From Bacillota bacterium (lineage in GTDB: Bacteria > Bacillota > Clostridia > Lachnospirales > Lachnospiraceae), in contig JAEYLX010000075.1 in the NCBI GenBank assembly GCA_023407575.1, forward strand, positions 1-64,000: 64,000 nucleotides of DNA. The letters are read 5' to 3'. Below, piece by piece: positions 52,625-61,955 of this stretch. Made by a program: the position numbers and the translations under genes. A model generated the notes under the pieces. It did not search any database. It saw nothing but the letters and a program-made list of their open reading frames with translations, and was not told the DNA's origin. Within the stretch, counting starts at the first letter, position 1. Each line of letters opens with the position of its first letter.

Positions 52625-54622
52625 ATGGAACTCTCATCACACAAATCAAAAATTTCAAAACTTTCACTTGGAGGAATTCTCGTAACATTAGGTGTCGTTT
52701 ACGGAGATATTGGTACTTCGCCACTTTATGTAATGAAATCCGTTCTTTATGGAAATGGCGGAATAGCTAATGTATCCGAAAATTTTGTACTTGGTACCTT
52801 ATCCTTAGTGTTTTGGACACTCACAATTTTAACCACAATTAAATATGTACTCATTACCTTAAAAGCAGATAATAACGGTGAAGGCGGTATCTTCTCCCTC
52901 TTCACACTCGTTCGTAAAAAATCTAAATGGCTCGTTATTCCTGCCATGATAGGTGGCTCCGCACTTTTGGCTGATGGTATGCTAACCCCTGCCGTAACAG
53001 TTACTTCCGCAGTTGAGGGATTAAAATTACTTCCTGTCTTCCATAATTTTTTTGGTAACAGCCAAAGCAATATATTAATTATTGTAATATTTATTATCTT
53101 TATATTGTTTTTTATACAGCATCTTGGTTCAGAATCTATAGGAAAATTATTTGGGCCAATCATGTTTATATGGTTCAGCAGCTTAGCCGTATTTGGTATT
53201 ATTAATCTGACAAAGGATTTAACCCTGCTTAGAGCACTGTCTCCTCACTATGCAATTAATATTTTGTTTAGTAGTGATAATAAAGTTGGATTTTTCATCC
53301 TTGGAAGCATCTTCTTATGTTCCACCGGTGCCGAGGCATTGTATTCTGATCTAGGGCATGTTGGCAGAAAAAATATTTATTTTACATGGCCATTTATTAA
53401 AGTTTGCTTATTACTCAACTACTTTGGTCAAGGTGCATGGATACTATCCGTCATCAACAATCCTAACTTTAATACGACCCATGAAATGAATCCATTTTAT
53501 CAAATGATCCCTGATAATTTTCTGGTCTATGGGATTATCATTTCAACTTTAGCAGCGATTATCGCTTCCCAAGCTTTAATTTCAGGTTCCTTTACTCTTG
53601 TATCGGAAGCAATTAAACTGGATTTGTTCCCCAAATTGCATACTTTATACCCATCTCGTTTAAAAGGACAGTTATACATTCCAGCAATTAATCGAATTTT
53701 ATGTATTGTATGTATTGGAATTGTTCTTTACTTCCAAAGTTCAGAGAAAATGGAAGCTGCTTATGGTCTTGCAATAACAGTTACTATGCTTATGACTACT
53801 ATCCTATTATTTAACTATATGCTGCAAAAGAAAACACCGAAAGTATTAGCAGTTATTATGTTAGTCTTCTTTATGGCATTTGAACTCTCGTTCTTTGTAT
53901 CAAATCTTCTAAAGTTTTTCCATGGTGGCTTTGTAGCGGTGATTATAGCGTTAGCAATATTATTTGTTATGTACCTTTGGTACAAATCACACATTGTTAA
54001 AAATCGTTATCGGGAATATGTAAACATGGAAGATTATAAAAATCAGTTGAATCAACTACGTCATGATACTGATATTCCCAAATACGCCAGTAATCTTGTA
54101 TGCCTGACCAGTTGTGCTAATCCTAAGGAAATAGAACGCAAATTCATGTATTTTCTATTGGATAAACGACCAAAAAGGGCTGATGTCTACTGGTTTGTAA
54201 ATGTTATTGTAACGGATGATCCATATCAGGCTGAATATTCTATTGAGACTTTTGATACTTCGTATATTGTTAACATTCAATTAAAGTTAGGTTTTCGAGT
54301 TGAGCAAAATCTCAATGTATACATGCGCCAAATTTCAACCGAGTTAGTTAAGAATAAAGAGATTGATATTCAAACACACACCTACTCAATTCTCCCAGAT
54401 CGTAAATTAGGTGACTTCCGTTTTATTTTCATTCAAGAAATTCTCTCACAGGAATCTTCTTTAAAGGGTTGGGAATCTTATTTACTAAGAATTAAATTCT
54501 TTATACAGAGGTTCACTGCTGATCCAACGGTTTGGTTTGGCCTAGATACCAGTGATGTTTATATCGAAAAGGTACCGATGTTCTACAGCCAGTCCAATCG
54601 TACGATTTTAAAAAGAAAATAG
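52625..54622 (+). CDS. kup: Kup-family potassium uptake protein
   Basis: The 665-residue protein has about 12 membrane helices, then a cytosolic C-terminal domain of about 190 residues. The N-terminal GGILVTLGVVYGDIGTSPLYV and LKADNNGEGGIFSLFTLVRKK segments are Kup/HAK/KUP hallmarks. It imports K+ with H+. GGGGACGCAG precedes the ATG. The gene lies behind a structured leader with a terminator, so its expression is probably controlled by premature termination. A bidirectional terminator follows. Intact by length and motifs. Confidence 0.96.
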   Translation: MELSSHKSKISKLSLGGILVTLGVVYGDIGTSPLYVMKSVLYGNGGIANVSENFVLGTLSLVFWTLTILTTIKYVLITLKADNNGEGGIFSLFTLVRKKSKWLVIPAMIGGSALLADGMLTPAVTVTSAVEGLKLLPVFHNFFGNSQSNILIIVIFIIFILFFIQHLGSESIGKLFGPIMFIWFSSLAVFGIINLTKDLTLLRALSPHYAINILFSSDNKVGFFILGSIFLCSTGAEALYSDLGHVGRKNIYFTWPFIKVCLLLNYFGQGAWILSVINNPNFNTTHEMNPFYQMIPDNFLVYGIIISTLAAIIASQALISGSFTLVSEAIKLDLFPKLHTLYPSRLKGQLYIPAINRILCIVCIGIVLYFQSSEKMEAAYGLAITVTMLMTTILLFNYMLQKKTPKVLAVIMLVFFMAFELSFFVSNLLKFFHGGFVAVIIALAILFVMYLWYKSHIVKNRYREYVNMEDYKNQLNQLRHDTDIPKYASNLVCLTSCANPKEIERKFMYFLLDKRPKRADVYWFVNVIVTDDPYQAEYSIETFDTSYIVNIQLKLGFRVEQNLNVYMRQISTELVKNKEIDIQTHTYSILPDRKLGDFRFIFIQEILSQESSLKGWESYLLRIKFFIQRFTADPTVWFGLDTSDVYIEKVPMFYSQSNRTILKRK

Positions 54623-54650
54623 ATATAACAATATATTGCAATTGATTAAG

Positions 54651-54690
54651 GGAGAAGGGACGTTTTTCATTCGAAAAACGTCCCTTCTCC
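54651..54690. terminator. Bidirectional terminator after kup
   Basis: A perfect 18-bp stem (54651-54668 with 54673-54690) and a 4-base loop lie between convergent kup and aldo/keto reductase genes. It is very stable and probably acts on both strands. Confidence 0.85.
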
Positions 54691-54695
54691 TACTT

Positions 54696-55655
54696 TTACA
54701 AAGCACCAACAATTTTATGAGGAATATATAATTCTTCCAGATATGACAGTTCTTCCTTATTTAACTTTACGTTAAAACTACCCACAGCATCGTCAAAATA
54801 CTTCTCTTTTGTTGCACCAATAATTGGTGATGTGACACCTTTGGCAAACTCCCAAGCCAATGCAACCTGAGTCATACTGCAACCTTTCCTGGTCGCTAAC
54901 TCCGAAACTCTATCTACAATATCCATGTCGGTATCTTTGGTACTATCATATTTTCCAGCCGCAGTAACATCTGTTTGGCTTCGTAAGGTATCTGCTGACC
55001 AGGGTCTCGATAATCTACCAGCCGCTAATGGACTATATGGTGTGATAGCCACCCCATCTTCCATACAAATTGGAATTAATTCTCTTTCGTCCTCACGATA
55101 TAAAAGATTATAATGATTTTGCATAGATACAAACTTTGTCCAACCGTTCATTTCAGCAATTCTTTGAAGTTTTGTAAATTGATATCCATACATTGCTGAT
55201 GCACCGAGCGCACGTACTTTTCCAGACTGCACAGCCTTATGGAGTGCCTCCATAGTTTCTTCAACTGGAGTATTGTAATCAAAACGATGAATAATAAGTA
55301 AATCCACATAATCCATTCCTAACCGCTTCAAAGAACCTTCAACTTCTCTTGGAATTGCATCTTTCGATAGATTACCCTCATTAAAGTATACTTTTGTTGC
55401 TACGACTACTTTATCTCGTGAGGTATTCTTTCTGATTGCATTACCCAAATATTCTTCACTTGTTCCTGCTGAATAGCAATTAGCTGTATCAAAAAAATTA
55501 ATTCCCAGATCCAAAGCGTGCTTAATAATAACTTCGCTCTCAGATGGATTTAATGTCCAGGCATGCATTTTACTTGCAGGATCACCAAAACTCATACAAC
55601 CCACGCATAAACGTGATACCTCAATTTCTGAACTTCCTAATTTTGCATATTCCAT
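54696..55655 (-). CDS. Aldo/keto reductase
   Basis: About 319 residues. The aldo/keto reductase barrel is clear: LGSSEIEVSRLCVGCMSFG, INFFDTANCYSAGTSEEYLG (catalytic Asp and Tyr), KVVVATKV (Lys), LLIIHRFDYNTP (His), and SPIIGATK near the C-terminus for NADPH. It reduces aldehydes or ketones; the exact substrate is unknown. The ATG at 55655 has AAAGGGTG upstream and is preferred to 55679. Monocistronic. Confidence 0.92.
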   Translation of the reverse strand: MEYAKLGSSEIEVSRLCVGCMSFGDPASKMHAWTLNPSESEVIIKHALDLGINFFDTANCYSAGTSEEYLGNAIRKNTSRDKVVVATKVYFNEGNLSKDAIPREVEGSLKRLGMDYVDLLIIHRFDYNTPVEETMEALHKAVQSGKVRALGASAMYGYQFTKLQRIAEMNGWTKFVSMQNHYNLLYREDERELIPICMEDGVAITPYSPLAAGRLSRPWSADTLRSQTDVTAAGKYDSTKDTDMDIVDRVSELATRKGCSMTQVALAWEFAKGVTSPIIGATKEKYFDDAVGSFNVKLNKEELSYLEELYIPHKIVGAL

Positions 55656-55822
55656 TTCATTCACCCTTTCATAAGTCATTTTTCACATGATTTTCGCATC
55701 AATGTAAAAATCACAAAATAAGTATTGTCTCTGGTTATTACAAAATTGTATTCCTTGGAGTTAAGTCCATGTCAAGAAATTTTTCATATAATTTTAAAAT
55801 AGCCCTACCCCGCTGCTTTCCT

Positions 55823-56425
55823 TTATTTTTTAGCATCCAATACGAACATCGATGCATCCTGATTCATGAAGATCTTACTACCTGAATAAAAAGTTTTTGA
55901 CCGAATATCACGATACCCAAATTGCTTCATATGTTCGGTAAGTTTCTTCTGCTCAAACCCATTTTGAACCATATCATTACTAATGGCTTCATTCTTATCG
56001 AAATCAACAATGATTAGATGTCCGTTCTCATTTAATACATTATAAAGTCTTGATAAAATTAAATCCACATCCTTAATATGCAGTAGAACTTGAGCCATAA
56101 AAATATAATCCACACGCAGATCTAAATTTCCCTCTGTTTCAATGTCAAAACACATAGTTTCAGCATTCTGAAGATTAAAATCAATTATTTTCTGGTTTAT
56201 CTGATGAATCATATTTTGCGAAGAATCCAAAAACAGGACTGATTTAAACTCCTTTAATAAATTCATTCCTACCAGCCCAGTTCCGCATCCAAAATCAATC
56301 GCAAGCCTATTCTTAGTATCCACTAAATATTCTCGAATTGCATCAGCAGCAACCTTTGCAATGTGAAACCTTTCGTTCGTATCATATGTATTAGCCATCA
56401 TTTCAAAAATATCTGTGTTTCCCAT
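55823..56425 (-). CDS. Class I SAM-dependent methyltransferase
   Basis: The 200-residue protein has motif I AIDFGCGTGLVGMNLL (about residue 43), motif II VLFLDSSQNMIHQI, and a third strand YIFMAQVLLHIKDVD. ENGHLIIVDFDKNE follows. It belongs to the small-molecule Methyltransf_11/25 type. It starts three bases after the membrane protein gene at 56429 and shares its transcript. Substrate cannot be inferred. Confidence 0.87.
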   Translation of the reverse strand: MGNTDIFEMMANTYDTNERFHIAKVAADAIREYLVDTKNRLAIDFGCGTGLVGMNLLKEFKSVLFLDSSQNMIHQINQKIIDFNLQNAETMCFDIETEGNLDLRVDYIFMAQVLLHIKDVDLILSRLYNVLNENGHLIIVDFDKNEAISNDMVQNGFEQKKLTEHMKQFGYRDIRSKTFYSGSKIFMNQDASMFVLDAKK

Positions 56426-56428
56426 TCC

Positions 56429-56815
56429 TTATCTTCCTCTCTGTCTCATCCATTCATAAATACCTAACAAAATACCGCCCACTCCATAGCAAAGAATATC
56501 CTTTACATCAAATACAGATCCTATAACAATTTGTGCAAACGTATTATTCTCTAACCGAAGTATCTGTACTAAATTAAAATACTGCAAAAATTCCACCATA
56601 ACTGCAAACAGAAATACATAAATAGGCAGCCACCGACCTCTATCTGGAACAATTACCTTGACTGCCAGATATAAAACCACCACAACTAACACATCTCCAA
56701 CATATGGTCGTATAACTGTATCATGTACAAATAGTGCAATCATTACTTCTATTAAAAATACAATTACAAATGCAACAGCATAATTAATTCTCTTAACTTT
56801 GCTTTGTAGAATCAT
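56429..56815 (-). CDS. DUF2809 small membrane protein
   Basis: The 128-residue protein has four hydrophobic helices. The pattern IRPYVGDVLVVVVLY near residue 35, FAVMVEFLQYFNLVQILRL near 70 and IVIGSVFDVKDILCYGVGG near 96 is that of DUF2809, a family of unknown function related in topology to VanZ. AGAGGAAAGTC precedes the ATG. It is first in a two-gene operon with a methyltransferase. Confidence 0.82.
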   Translation of the reverse strand: MILQSKVKRINYAVAFVIVFLIEVMIALFVHDTVIRPYVGDVLVVVVLYLAVKVIVPDRGRWLPIYVFLFAVMVEFLQYFNLVQILRLENNTFAQIVIGSVFDVKDILCYGVGGILLGIYEWMRQRGR

Positions 56816-57023
56816 GACTTTCCTCTAATCTTCTATTTTTATTTAAAACTCTGTTAGATAATATTAACATAAGAATATAATCCAAGGAAGGATATCCAAA
56901 GTCTCCTTTGAAGCTCACAATAGAGATGCAAGACGATTTTTTCTTTTACTCTTTTACTCCTATTTGATTTATTCTTTTGTACGTTGCTGTAAAACAATTG
57001 AGATTTAATAATTGATATTATAC

Positions 57024-57527
57024 TTATTTTCTTCTCTTAGCAAATAACTCTCCTTGTAACCTCCATGTACTTCCCTCCTGTGCTCTTAAATTTTGCCAAC
57101 GAAAAGACTTTTCTGTAATCTCTGAAAACTCCCATTTCATATTCTGCAATGTTATTTCCGTTAAAACAATTTTATCTCCTTCTTTTCTCGCCTCAAGTCG
57201 GGTTGCTCCACCCATATATCCATAAAAGATATCCCAAGCTTTAGTATTCGGATTAAATAGCCTGACCGTCGTACCATATTCGGCATCCTTTTGACGATTC
57301 ATTCTTCTTTCTTCTCGTGATGGACAGATAAATATGTCTTGAACTCCCGTACCTTCCAGTATCCATGAAAAAATCCACTCGCCTTTGATATGTCTCTCCT
57401 GCTCTGTTCCATGTCGATCAACCCATTCAAAATCCCATTCACCTATCATCGGACCAAAGAAATTATATTCCTCCGGTATTCTATCACTTTTCGATTCAGC
57501 TAATAATGTTTCAGCAAATTCCTTCAT
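57024..57527 (-). CDS. DUF1579-like small beta protein
   Basis: The 167-residue cytosolic protein begins with a short helix and continues as a beta-rich domain: FGPMIGEWDFEWVDRHG, KGEWIFSWILEGTGVQDIFICPS, GTTVRLFNPNTKAWDIFYGYMGG, and RWQNLRAQEGSTWRLQGELFAKR. The G-x-W and W-x-I-x-Y patterns resemble DUF1579/lipocalin-like proteins of unknown function. GGAGGTTTATCA precedes the ATG. Alone on its transcript as far as I can see. The fold guess is moderate. Confidence 0.65.
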   Translation of the reverse strand: MKEFAETLLAESKSDRIPEEYNFFGPMIGEWDFEWVDRHGTEQERHIKGEWIFSWILEGTGVQDIFICPSREERRMNRQKDAEYGTTVRLFNPNTKAWDIFYGYMGGATRLEARKEGDKIVLTEITLQNMKWEFSEITEKSFRWQNLRAQEGSTWRLQGELFAKRRK

Positions 57528-57699
57528 TGATAAACCTCCTTATATTCTTTCTTTTAGTACTTGTACTATATAATAACATGCCGTTTAATCATTGACCATT
57601 TTGAACTTACCTGTTATTTACTATTTTAGTTATTCTACACTCCTTCAAATCAATTTCACAATGATTGATATATCCCATACAAAATATTTTATTATCGTC

Positions 57700-57912
57700 T
57701 CATACCCTAATATCAAAATACATATCGTAAAAGTATTTAAATCCATTTTGAAAAGAAAAATCTTTCAGTAATTCAGCTATATTCCAAACCAATTGTCCGT
57801 TCTCATCATAAGCATTTATATTATTTTTTAATGAATCCTTTAAGGTCAAATCCTCCGGTACGATTAATTCTAGTATATATTCCCCCACATAGAATAGTTT
57901 TTTCTTATTCAT
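57700..57912 (-). CDS. Small hypothetical protein
   Basis: About 70 residues, MNKKKLFYVGEYILELIVPE at the start, then DENGQLVWNIAELLK and FKYFYDMYFDIRV at the end. No signal or membrane segment is present. It looks like a small alpha/beta cytosolic protein. The start at 57912 follows GGGG at 8 bases; the extension to 57945 is less likely. I recognise no family. Codon use resembles its neighbours. Confidence 0.5.
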   Translation of the reverse strand: MNKKKLFYVGEYILELIVPEDLTLKDSLKNNINAYDENGQLVWNIAELLKDFSFQNGFKYFYDMYFDIRV

Positions 57913-58006
57913 CCCTGCATCCCCATTATATATGTGCTTGCACAAATCTTAAATTTCCTATAATTTCTATTATAAACCAGCATAATTATTATATCAATGA
58001 TGAAAA

Positions 58007-58032
58007 GGCATGAAAGTTTTCACTCTCATGCC
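58007..58032 (-). terminator. Terminator of the GyrI-like gene pair
   Basis: GGCATGAAAGT (58007-58017) pairs with ACTCTCATGCC (58022-58032) with one G-U, and TTTTCATC follows on the minus strand. It lies about 40 bases after the stop at 58073. Confidence 0.65.
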
Positions 58033-58072
58033 TCCATATACTAAGTATCTCGATATTTTATTACCATGTACC

Positions 58073-58537
58073 TTAATATTCTTTTTTTATCACAAAGAAA
58101 GAACCACGGATTGTACCCGCAAGTTTGGACTTCTGTCTGGCAAATTTAAATTTCTCTGCTAATTCCTTCGGAACCTCCATCCCTTCAGAAAGTTTAAACC
58201 CAACTGCTCTCTTCTTTGGATCATCAACGTTATACATGACATTGATACCCAGGCCATCCTCGTAGAATACATAAGCCATTTTAAGATTTTCAACTTGAAA
58301 GCGTGAAGTCTCTAAAGGTTTTGCGGAAAATTCAAGTCCACGTTCTTCTTTCAGTATTCTGTTCACATAATCAAGCGTCTCCTGACTCTCATCGGCTGGA
58401 ACAACCGTAAATTCATGCTTATACTTTGTCATATAATATCGTGCTTCATTTGCACGTAAGCCAGCCAACGCTTCTGCTACTGGTGAAGTCTCCAGACCAA
58501 CTGTAGATACATTTTTAAAATCAACAATATAGGACAT
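58073..58537 (-). CDS. Uncharacterised protein paired with GyrI-like gene
   Basis: The 154-residue soluble protein begins MSYIVDFKNVSTVGLETSPV, then an AEALAGLRANEARYYMTKYKHEF helix, a YVFYEDGLGINVMYNVDD strand pair, and a basic end (FARQKSKLAGTIRGSFFVIKKEY). I do not recognise the family. GGAGGTAGGAGT precedes the ATG. It lies 23 bases after the GyrI-like gene, and both diverge from a WYL-type regulator, so the three probably form one response module. Confidence 0.6.
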   Translation of the reverse strand: MSYIVDFKNVSTVGLETSPVAEALAGLRANEARYYMTKYKHEFTVVPADESQETLDYVNRILKEERGLEFSAKPLETSRFQVENLKMAYVFYEDGLGINVMYNVDDPKKRAVGFKLSEGMEVPKELAEKFKFARQKSKLAGTIRGSFFVIKKEY

Positions 58538-58560
58538 ACTCCTACCTCCTTTTTATCTTA

Positions 58561-59040
58561 TTATTTCTTTACAACAGGAATCCACATTTCACCAAAGAAT
58601 AAGCCATTTTGTTGTCCCATCTCGACTGTAGTATTCGGGCCACCCACATAAGCAAAATCCTTTGCGTCTGGTAAGGCTTGTCCAAAGGCGATACCGCTAA
58701 GTGTTGTATTTAATTCATTCGTTGTTGCACCTTCCCCTTTTACAACTAAATATGTGCCCTTGGGAAATTGTATGTGCCTTGCGGCTTCTGGTCCAACGGC
58801 TTCTGTCATAACACCGGCATAATGCATCATTTTATTATTCACTGCCTCATTTACAGCGAAAATATAATCATTTAAAGCAATTTTCTTTAATTCTTTGAGA
58901 CTTCCATCTTCCTTTACCCTTTGCCAAAAATCGGATTTTTCCTTATTTAGTCCGATGAAATCTGTATAGTTACTTTTTAGTTCCGTTCCAATTCCTACTA
59001 CAATAAAACTATCTTTTTCTTCCAAACTATAATTTGCCAT
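58561..59040 (-). CDS. GyrI-like effector-binding-domain protein
   Basis: The 159-residue protein has the GyrI/AraC-effector-binding fold: KDSFIVVGIGTELKSNY at the start, HIQFPKGTYLVVKGEG near residue 90, and NGLFFGEMWIPVVKK at the end, the typical E-x-W-I-P-V close of the domain. Stand-alone members bind small molecules and sometimes protect from toxic compounds. It is first of two genes facing the WYL regulator at 59156. Ligand is unknown. Confidence 0.78.
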   Translation of the reverse strand: MANYSLEEKDSFIVVGIGTELKSNYTDFIGLNKEKSDFWQRVKEDGSLKELKKIALNDYIFAVNEAVNNKMMHYAGVMTEAVGPEAARHIQFPKGTYLVVKGEGATTNELNTTLSGIAFGQALPDAKDFAYVGGPNTTVEMGQQNGLFFGEMWIPVVKK

Positions 59041-59155
59041 ATATGAAACCTTCCTTTTTTCTTCTTATTATTTACATAAATGCTTGTCTTCATCAATTGA
59101 TAGGTTTATTATATCCTTAAATCATGTCAAGAATTGATACTGTTTAGGAGTTGCA

Positions 59156-60124
59156 ATGAAAAAAGTAGAACGAATTAATATTATTATGCGTTATATTAAC
59201 AACCGTACACACTTTACAATAAGCGAACTCATGAGTGAATTTCATATATCCCGGTCAACTGCGATTCGAGATATTAGAGAAATTGAGACCATGGGAATGC
59301 CACTGGTTGCTGAAGTTGGAAGGGACGGAGGCTATTTTGTTATGCATAACTCCGTCCTTCCGGTCGTTCGATTTACTGATAATGAAGTAAAGGCACTTTT
59401 TCTTGACTTTATGGCAACTAGGAATCAACAGCTTCCCTATCTGAAGAGCCGTCAATCATTAACAGAAAAACTACTTGGTCTTATTTCCGAAAATCAACAA
59501 GATGATCTTGTCCTTTTAAATCAAATTCTCTTATTTGAAGGAACGAACCCGAACAATCCCGACTTACTTGATCTTTCTGACTTGCCACACCCTATGTTGG
59601 AACGGCTCATACATCTTTTACTAAAAGACCGTTATTTATTCGTTACTTTAGAAATCAATAAGGGTATAATTACGTTCCCCATCTATCTTCTGCACCTATA
59701 CCATGACAAAGGCATATGGTTTATTGAAGGTTTTGATTTAAAGGAAGATAAAATCAAACTTCTTCCTGTGGATAATCTTATTAGAATTGAATCTTACTCT
59801 GAAAAAAATGCCCTGAATAAGAAAAAAATATTAGAAAAATTGAAGAATAAAGAAGCTTTGTTCAATCTCATTCTTGATTTTGGACCAAAAGCAATTGCTC
59901 AATATAAGAAATATCATCCCATTAAAGTATCTATTTCTTATACAAATCCTTTCCAAAGCACTGCCATTCTAAAAACTTTCATTGATGTTAATAATGATGA
60001 AGAGTTCAACGAAATTGCAAATTGGATACTTTTCTTAGGAGAAGATATTACTATAAAAGCAGCCCCTTTTGAATTATTAAACCTTATACAAGAAAGAATA
60101 AGACTCTATACTAGGACGCCATAA
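59156..60124 (+). CDS. HTH-WYL transcriptional regulator (YafY type)
   Basis: The 322-residue protein has an N-terminal HTH_11 domain (INIIMRYINNRTHFTISELMSEFHISRSTAIRDIREIETMG, residues 7-48). A middle WYL domain of about 80 residues follows (YHDKGIWFIEGFDLKEDKIKLLPVDNLIRIE), then a C-terminal WCX-like extension. The family binds small ligands or nucleic acid through WYL. It diverges from the GyrI-like gene pair, its probable target. AGGAGTTGCA precedes the ATG. Confidence 0.9.
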   Translation: MKKVERINIIMRYINNRTHFTISELMSEFHISRSTAIRDIREIETMGMPLVAEVGRDGGYFVMHNSVLPVVRFTDNEVKALFLDFMATRNQQLPYLKSRQSLTEKLLGLISENQQDDLVLLNQILLFEGTNPNNPDLLDLSDLPHPMLERLIHLLLKDRYLFVTLEINKGIITFPIYLLHLYHDKGIWFIEGFDLKEDKIKLLPVDNLIRIESYSEKNALNKKKILEKLKNKEALFNLILDFGPKAIAQYKKYHPIKVSISYTNPFQSTAILKTFIDVNNDEEFNEIANWILFLGEDITIKAAPFELLNLIQERIRLYTRTP

Positions 60125-60261
60125 TTTATATTTTATGACAAATTACTATTTCAATAAATGGTTTCTTTCTTATTGTACTTACTATTTACATCAAAAGATG
60201 TTAACATTAGACAAAAGTTTTGTAAGAATGAATTATATTTTCTGTTATTATAAAATTGAAG

Positions 60262-60283
60262 TCATAACATTTTTATGTTATGA
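60262..60283. promoter_or_regulatory. Inverted repeat upstream of the flavodiiron gene
   Basis: Perfect 9-bp arms, TCATAACAT-TTTT-ATGTTATGA, lie 180 bases before the flavodiiron start and 140 after the WYL stop. With no T-run it is more likely an operator than a terminator. Otherwise the 337-base gap 60125-60461 is AT-rich, and no gene is seen. Confidence 0.5.
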
Positions 60284-60461
60284 TTAGTTCCATATGAATT
60301 GTATAAATTATATACATTCTATTTTTATTCTATTAGAGGACCTTATTTTTACAAATCCAATATAGTTCTAGCGCAAATAGAATAAAAAATACTCCATGCT
60401 AGCGACATAGTTCACTTTGATATGGAAATAGAATATAGATTTTTTGATAGGAGATGAAATT

Positions 60462-61667
60462 ATGTATTGTGTTCAGGAAATATCCCCGAATATATTTTGG
60501 GTCGGTGGCAGCGACCGACGTTTAGAGCTATTTGAAAATATGTTTCCCTTACCAAATGGTGTAGCATATAATTCTTACTTAATTATGGATGAAAAAACCG
60601 CCTTAATTGATACGGTTGATCGTTCCATAGGTCAATTATATCTTGAAAATATTACTCATGTACTTGGTGGTCGTGACCTTGATTACCTTGTAGTAAATCA
60701 TATGGAACCAGATCATTGTGCTAGTATTGAGGAAATTGCACGCCGCTACCCAAATGTAAAACTTATTGGTAACAAGAAGACCTTTCAGTTCATGGAACAA
60801 TTCTATGAAATGGATATGACTTCTAATTATCTTGAGGTGAAGGATGGTGAAGAACTTTCCCTTGGCTCTAATATCCTGCGTTTTTATACTGCTCCTATGG
60901 TTCATTGGCCAGAGGTAATGGTAACTTATGAGACAACAAATGGAATATTATTTTCCGCAGATGCCTTCGGCTCCTTTGGTGCAGGTTCCGGTAATCTTTT
61001 TGTAGACGAAATGGATGATTTTGATGTTGATGAAGCAAGACGCTACTATTCCAATATCGTTGGTCGTTATGGACCTCAGGTTCAGGCTTTAATTAAGAAG
61101 TTATCTGGATTAGAAATCAAAATGATTTGTTCCCTCCATGGTTTAATCTGGCGTAACGAAAAAATTGCATATATATTAGATTTATATGACAAGTGGAGTC
61201 GTTACGAACCAGAGAAAAAAGGTGTGGTACTTGTATATGCTTCCATGTATGGAAATACAGAAAACGTTGTTCAAGTCCTAGGAAACAAATTAGCACAACG
61301 TGGTGTTCGCGATATGCATATGTATGATGTTTCAAAGACACATGCATCCTATATCATTTCTGATTTATGGAAGTATAGCCATGCTGTAATTGCGTCCCCT
61401 ACCTATAACATGCACCTTTATTTTGGAATGGATGCACTGCTTAAAGATGTTGCTGTTCTGGGATTAAAGAATCGCAAGGTATCACTTATTGGAAATCATT
61501 CCTGGGCAAGTGCTGCAATGAAGTCCATGAAAGAACAACTTGAATCAATGACTAATATGGAATTAATAGGTGAACCAATGGATGTTCGCTCTTCTTTAAA
61601 GACTGAACAAGAAAAGCTTCTGGAAAACTTAGCTGATGCAATCTATTCATCCGTTACTGAGTCATAA
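60462..61667 (+). CDS. Flavodiiron protein (O2/NO reductase)
   Basis: About 401 residues, class A flavodiiron. The metallo-beta-lactamase-like domain has diiron ligands in HMEPDHCASIEE (H-x-E-x-D-H), a later His in MVHWPE, Asp in SADAFGSFG and His in SLHGLIW. From about residue 250 a flavodoxin domain begins (GVVLVYASMYGNTENVV). It reduces O2 to water or NO to N2O in the cytoplasm with electrons from rubredoxin or a similar donor. The ATG at 60462 has AGGAGATG upstream. No rubredoxin gene is adjacent. Confidence 0.94.
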   Translation: MYCVQEISPNIFWVGGSDRRLELFENMFPLPNGVAYNSYLIMDEKTALIDTVDRSIGQLYLENITHVLGGRDLDYLVVNHMEPDHCASIEEIARRYPNVKLIGNKKTFQFMEQFYEMDMTSNYLEVKDGEELSLGSNILRFYTAPMVHWPEVMVTYETTNGILFSADAFGSFGAGSGNLFVDEMDDFDVDEARRYYSNIVGRYGPQVQALIKKLSGLEIKMICSLHGLIWRNEKIAYILDLYDKWSRYEPEKKGVVLVYASMYGNTENVVQVLGNKLAQRGVRDMHMYDVSKTHASYIISDLWKYSHAVIASPTYNMHLYFGMDALLKDVAVLGLKNRKVSLIGNHSWASAAMKSMKEQLESMTNMELIGEPMDVRSSLKTEQEKLLENLADAIYSSVTES

Positions 61668-61680
61668 GAATACAATGACA

Positions 61681-61716
61681 GGAGTCCTGTAAGATAACCT
61701 TCACTTACAGGACTCC
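61681..61716 (+). terminator. Terminator of the flavodiiron gene
   Basis: GGAGTCCTGTAAG (61681-61693) pairs perfectly with CTTACAGGACTCC (61704-61716), followed by ATTTTTAT. A strong Rho-independent terminator 13 bases after the stop. Confidence 0.9.
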
Positions 61717-61955
61717 ATTTTTATATCCCTTCTTTTTACATATATAAATAGCAGGTTCAATTAAATTTAAAAACTATTGAACTATTTATTTGCCTTTGCA
61801 TCAAAATAAGGTAGAATTAACCATTCATATCAAAGCTATATAATATTGGCTATCTTAACGGTATCCTACGAGCACAGTGCCTACCCGAATCAGATTGGTA
61901 TTCTTATAATGAATCAGAAGGTGCATAGGCTTATGCTTTACCTAATAATCAATAT

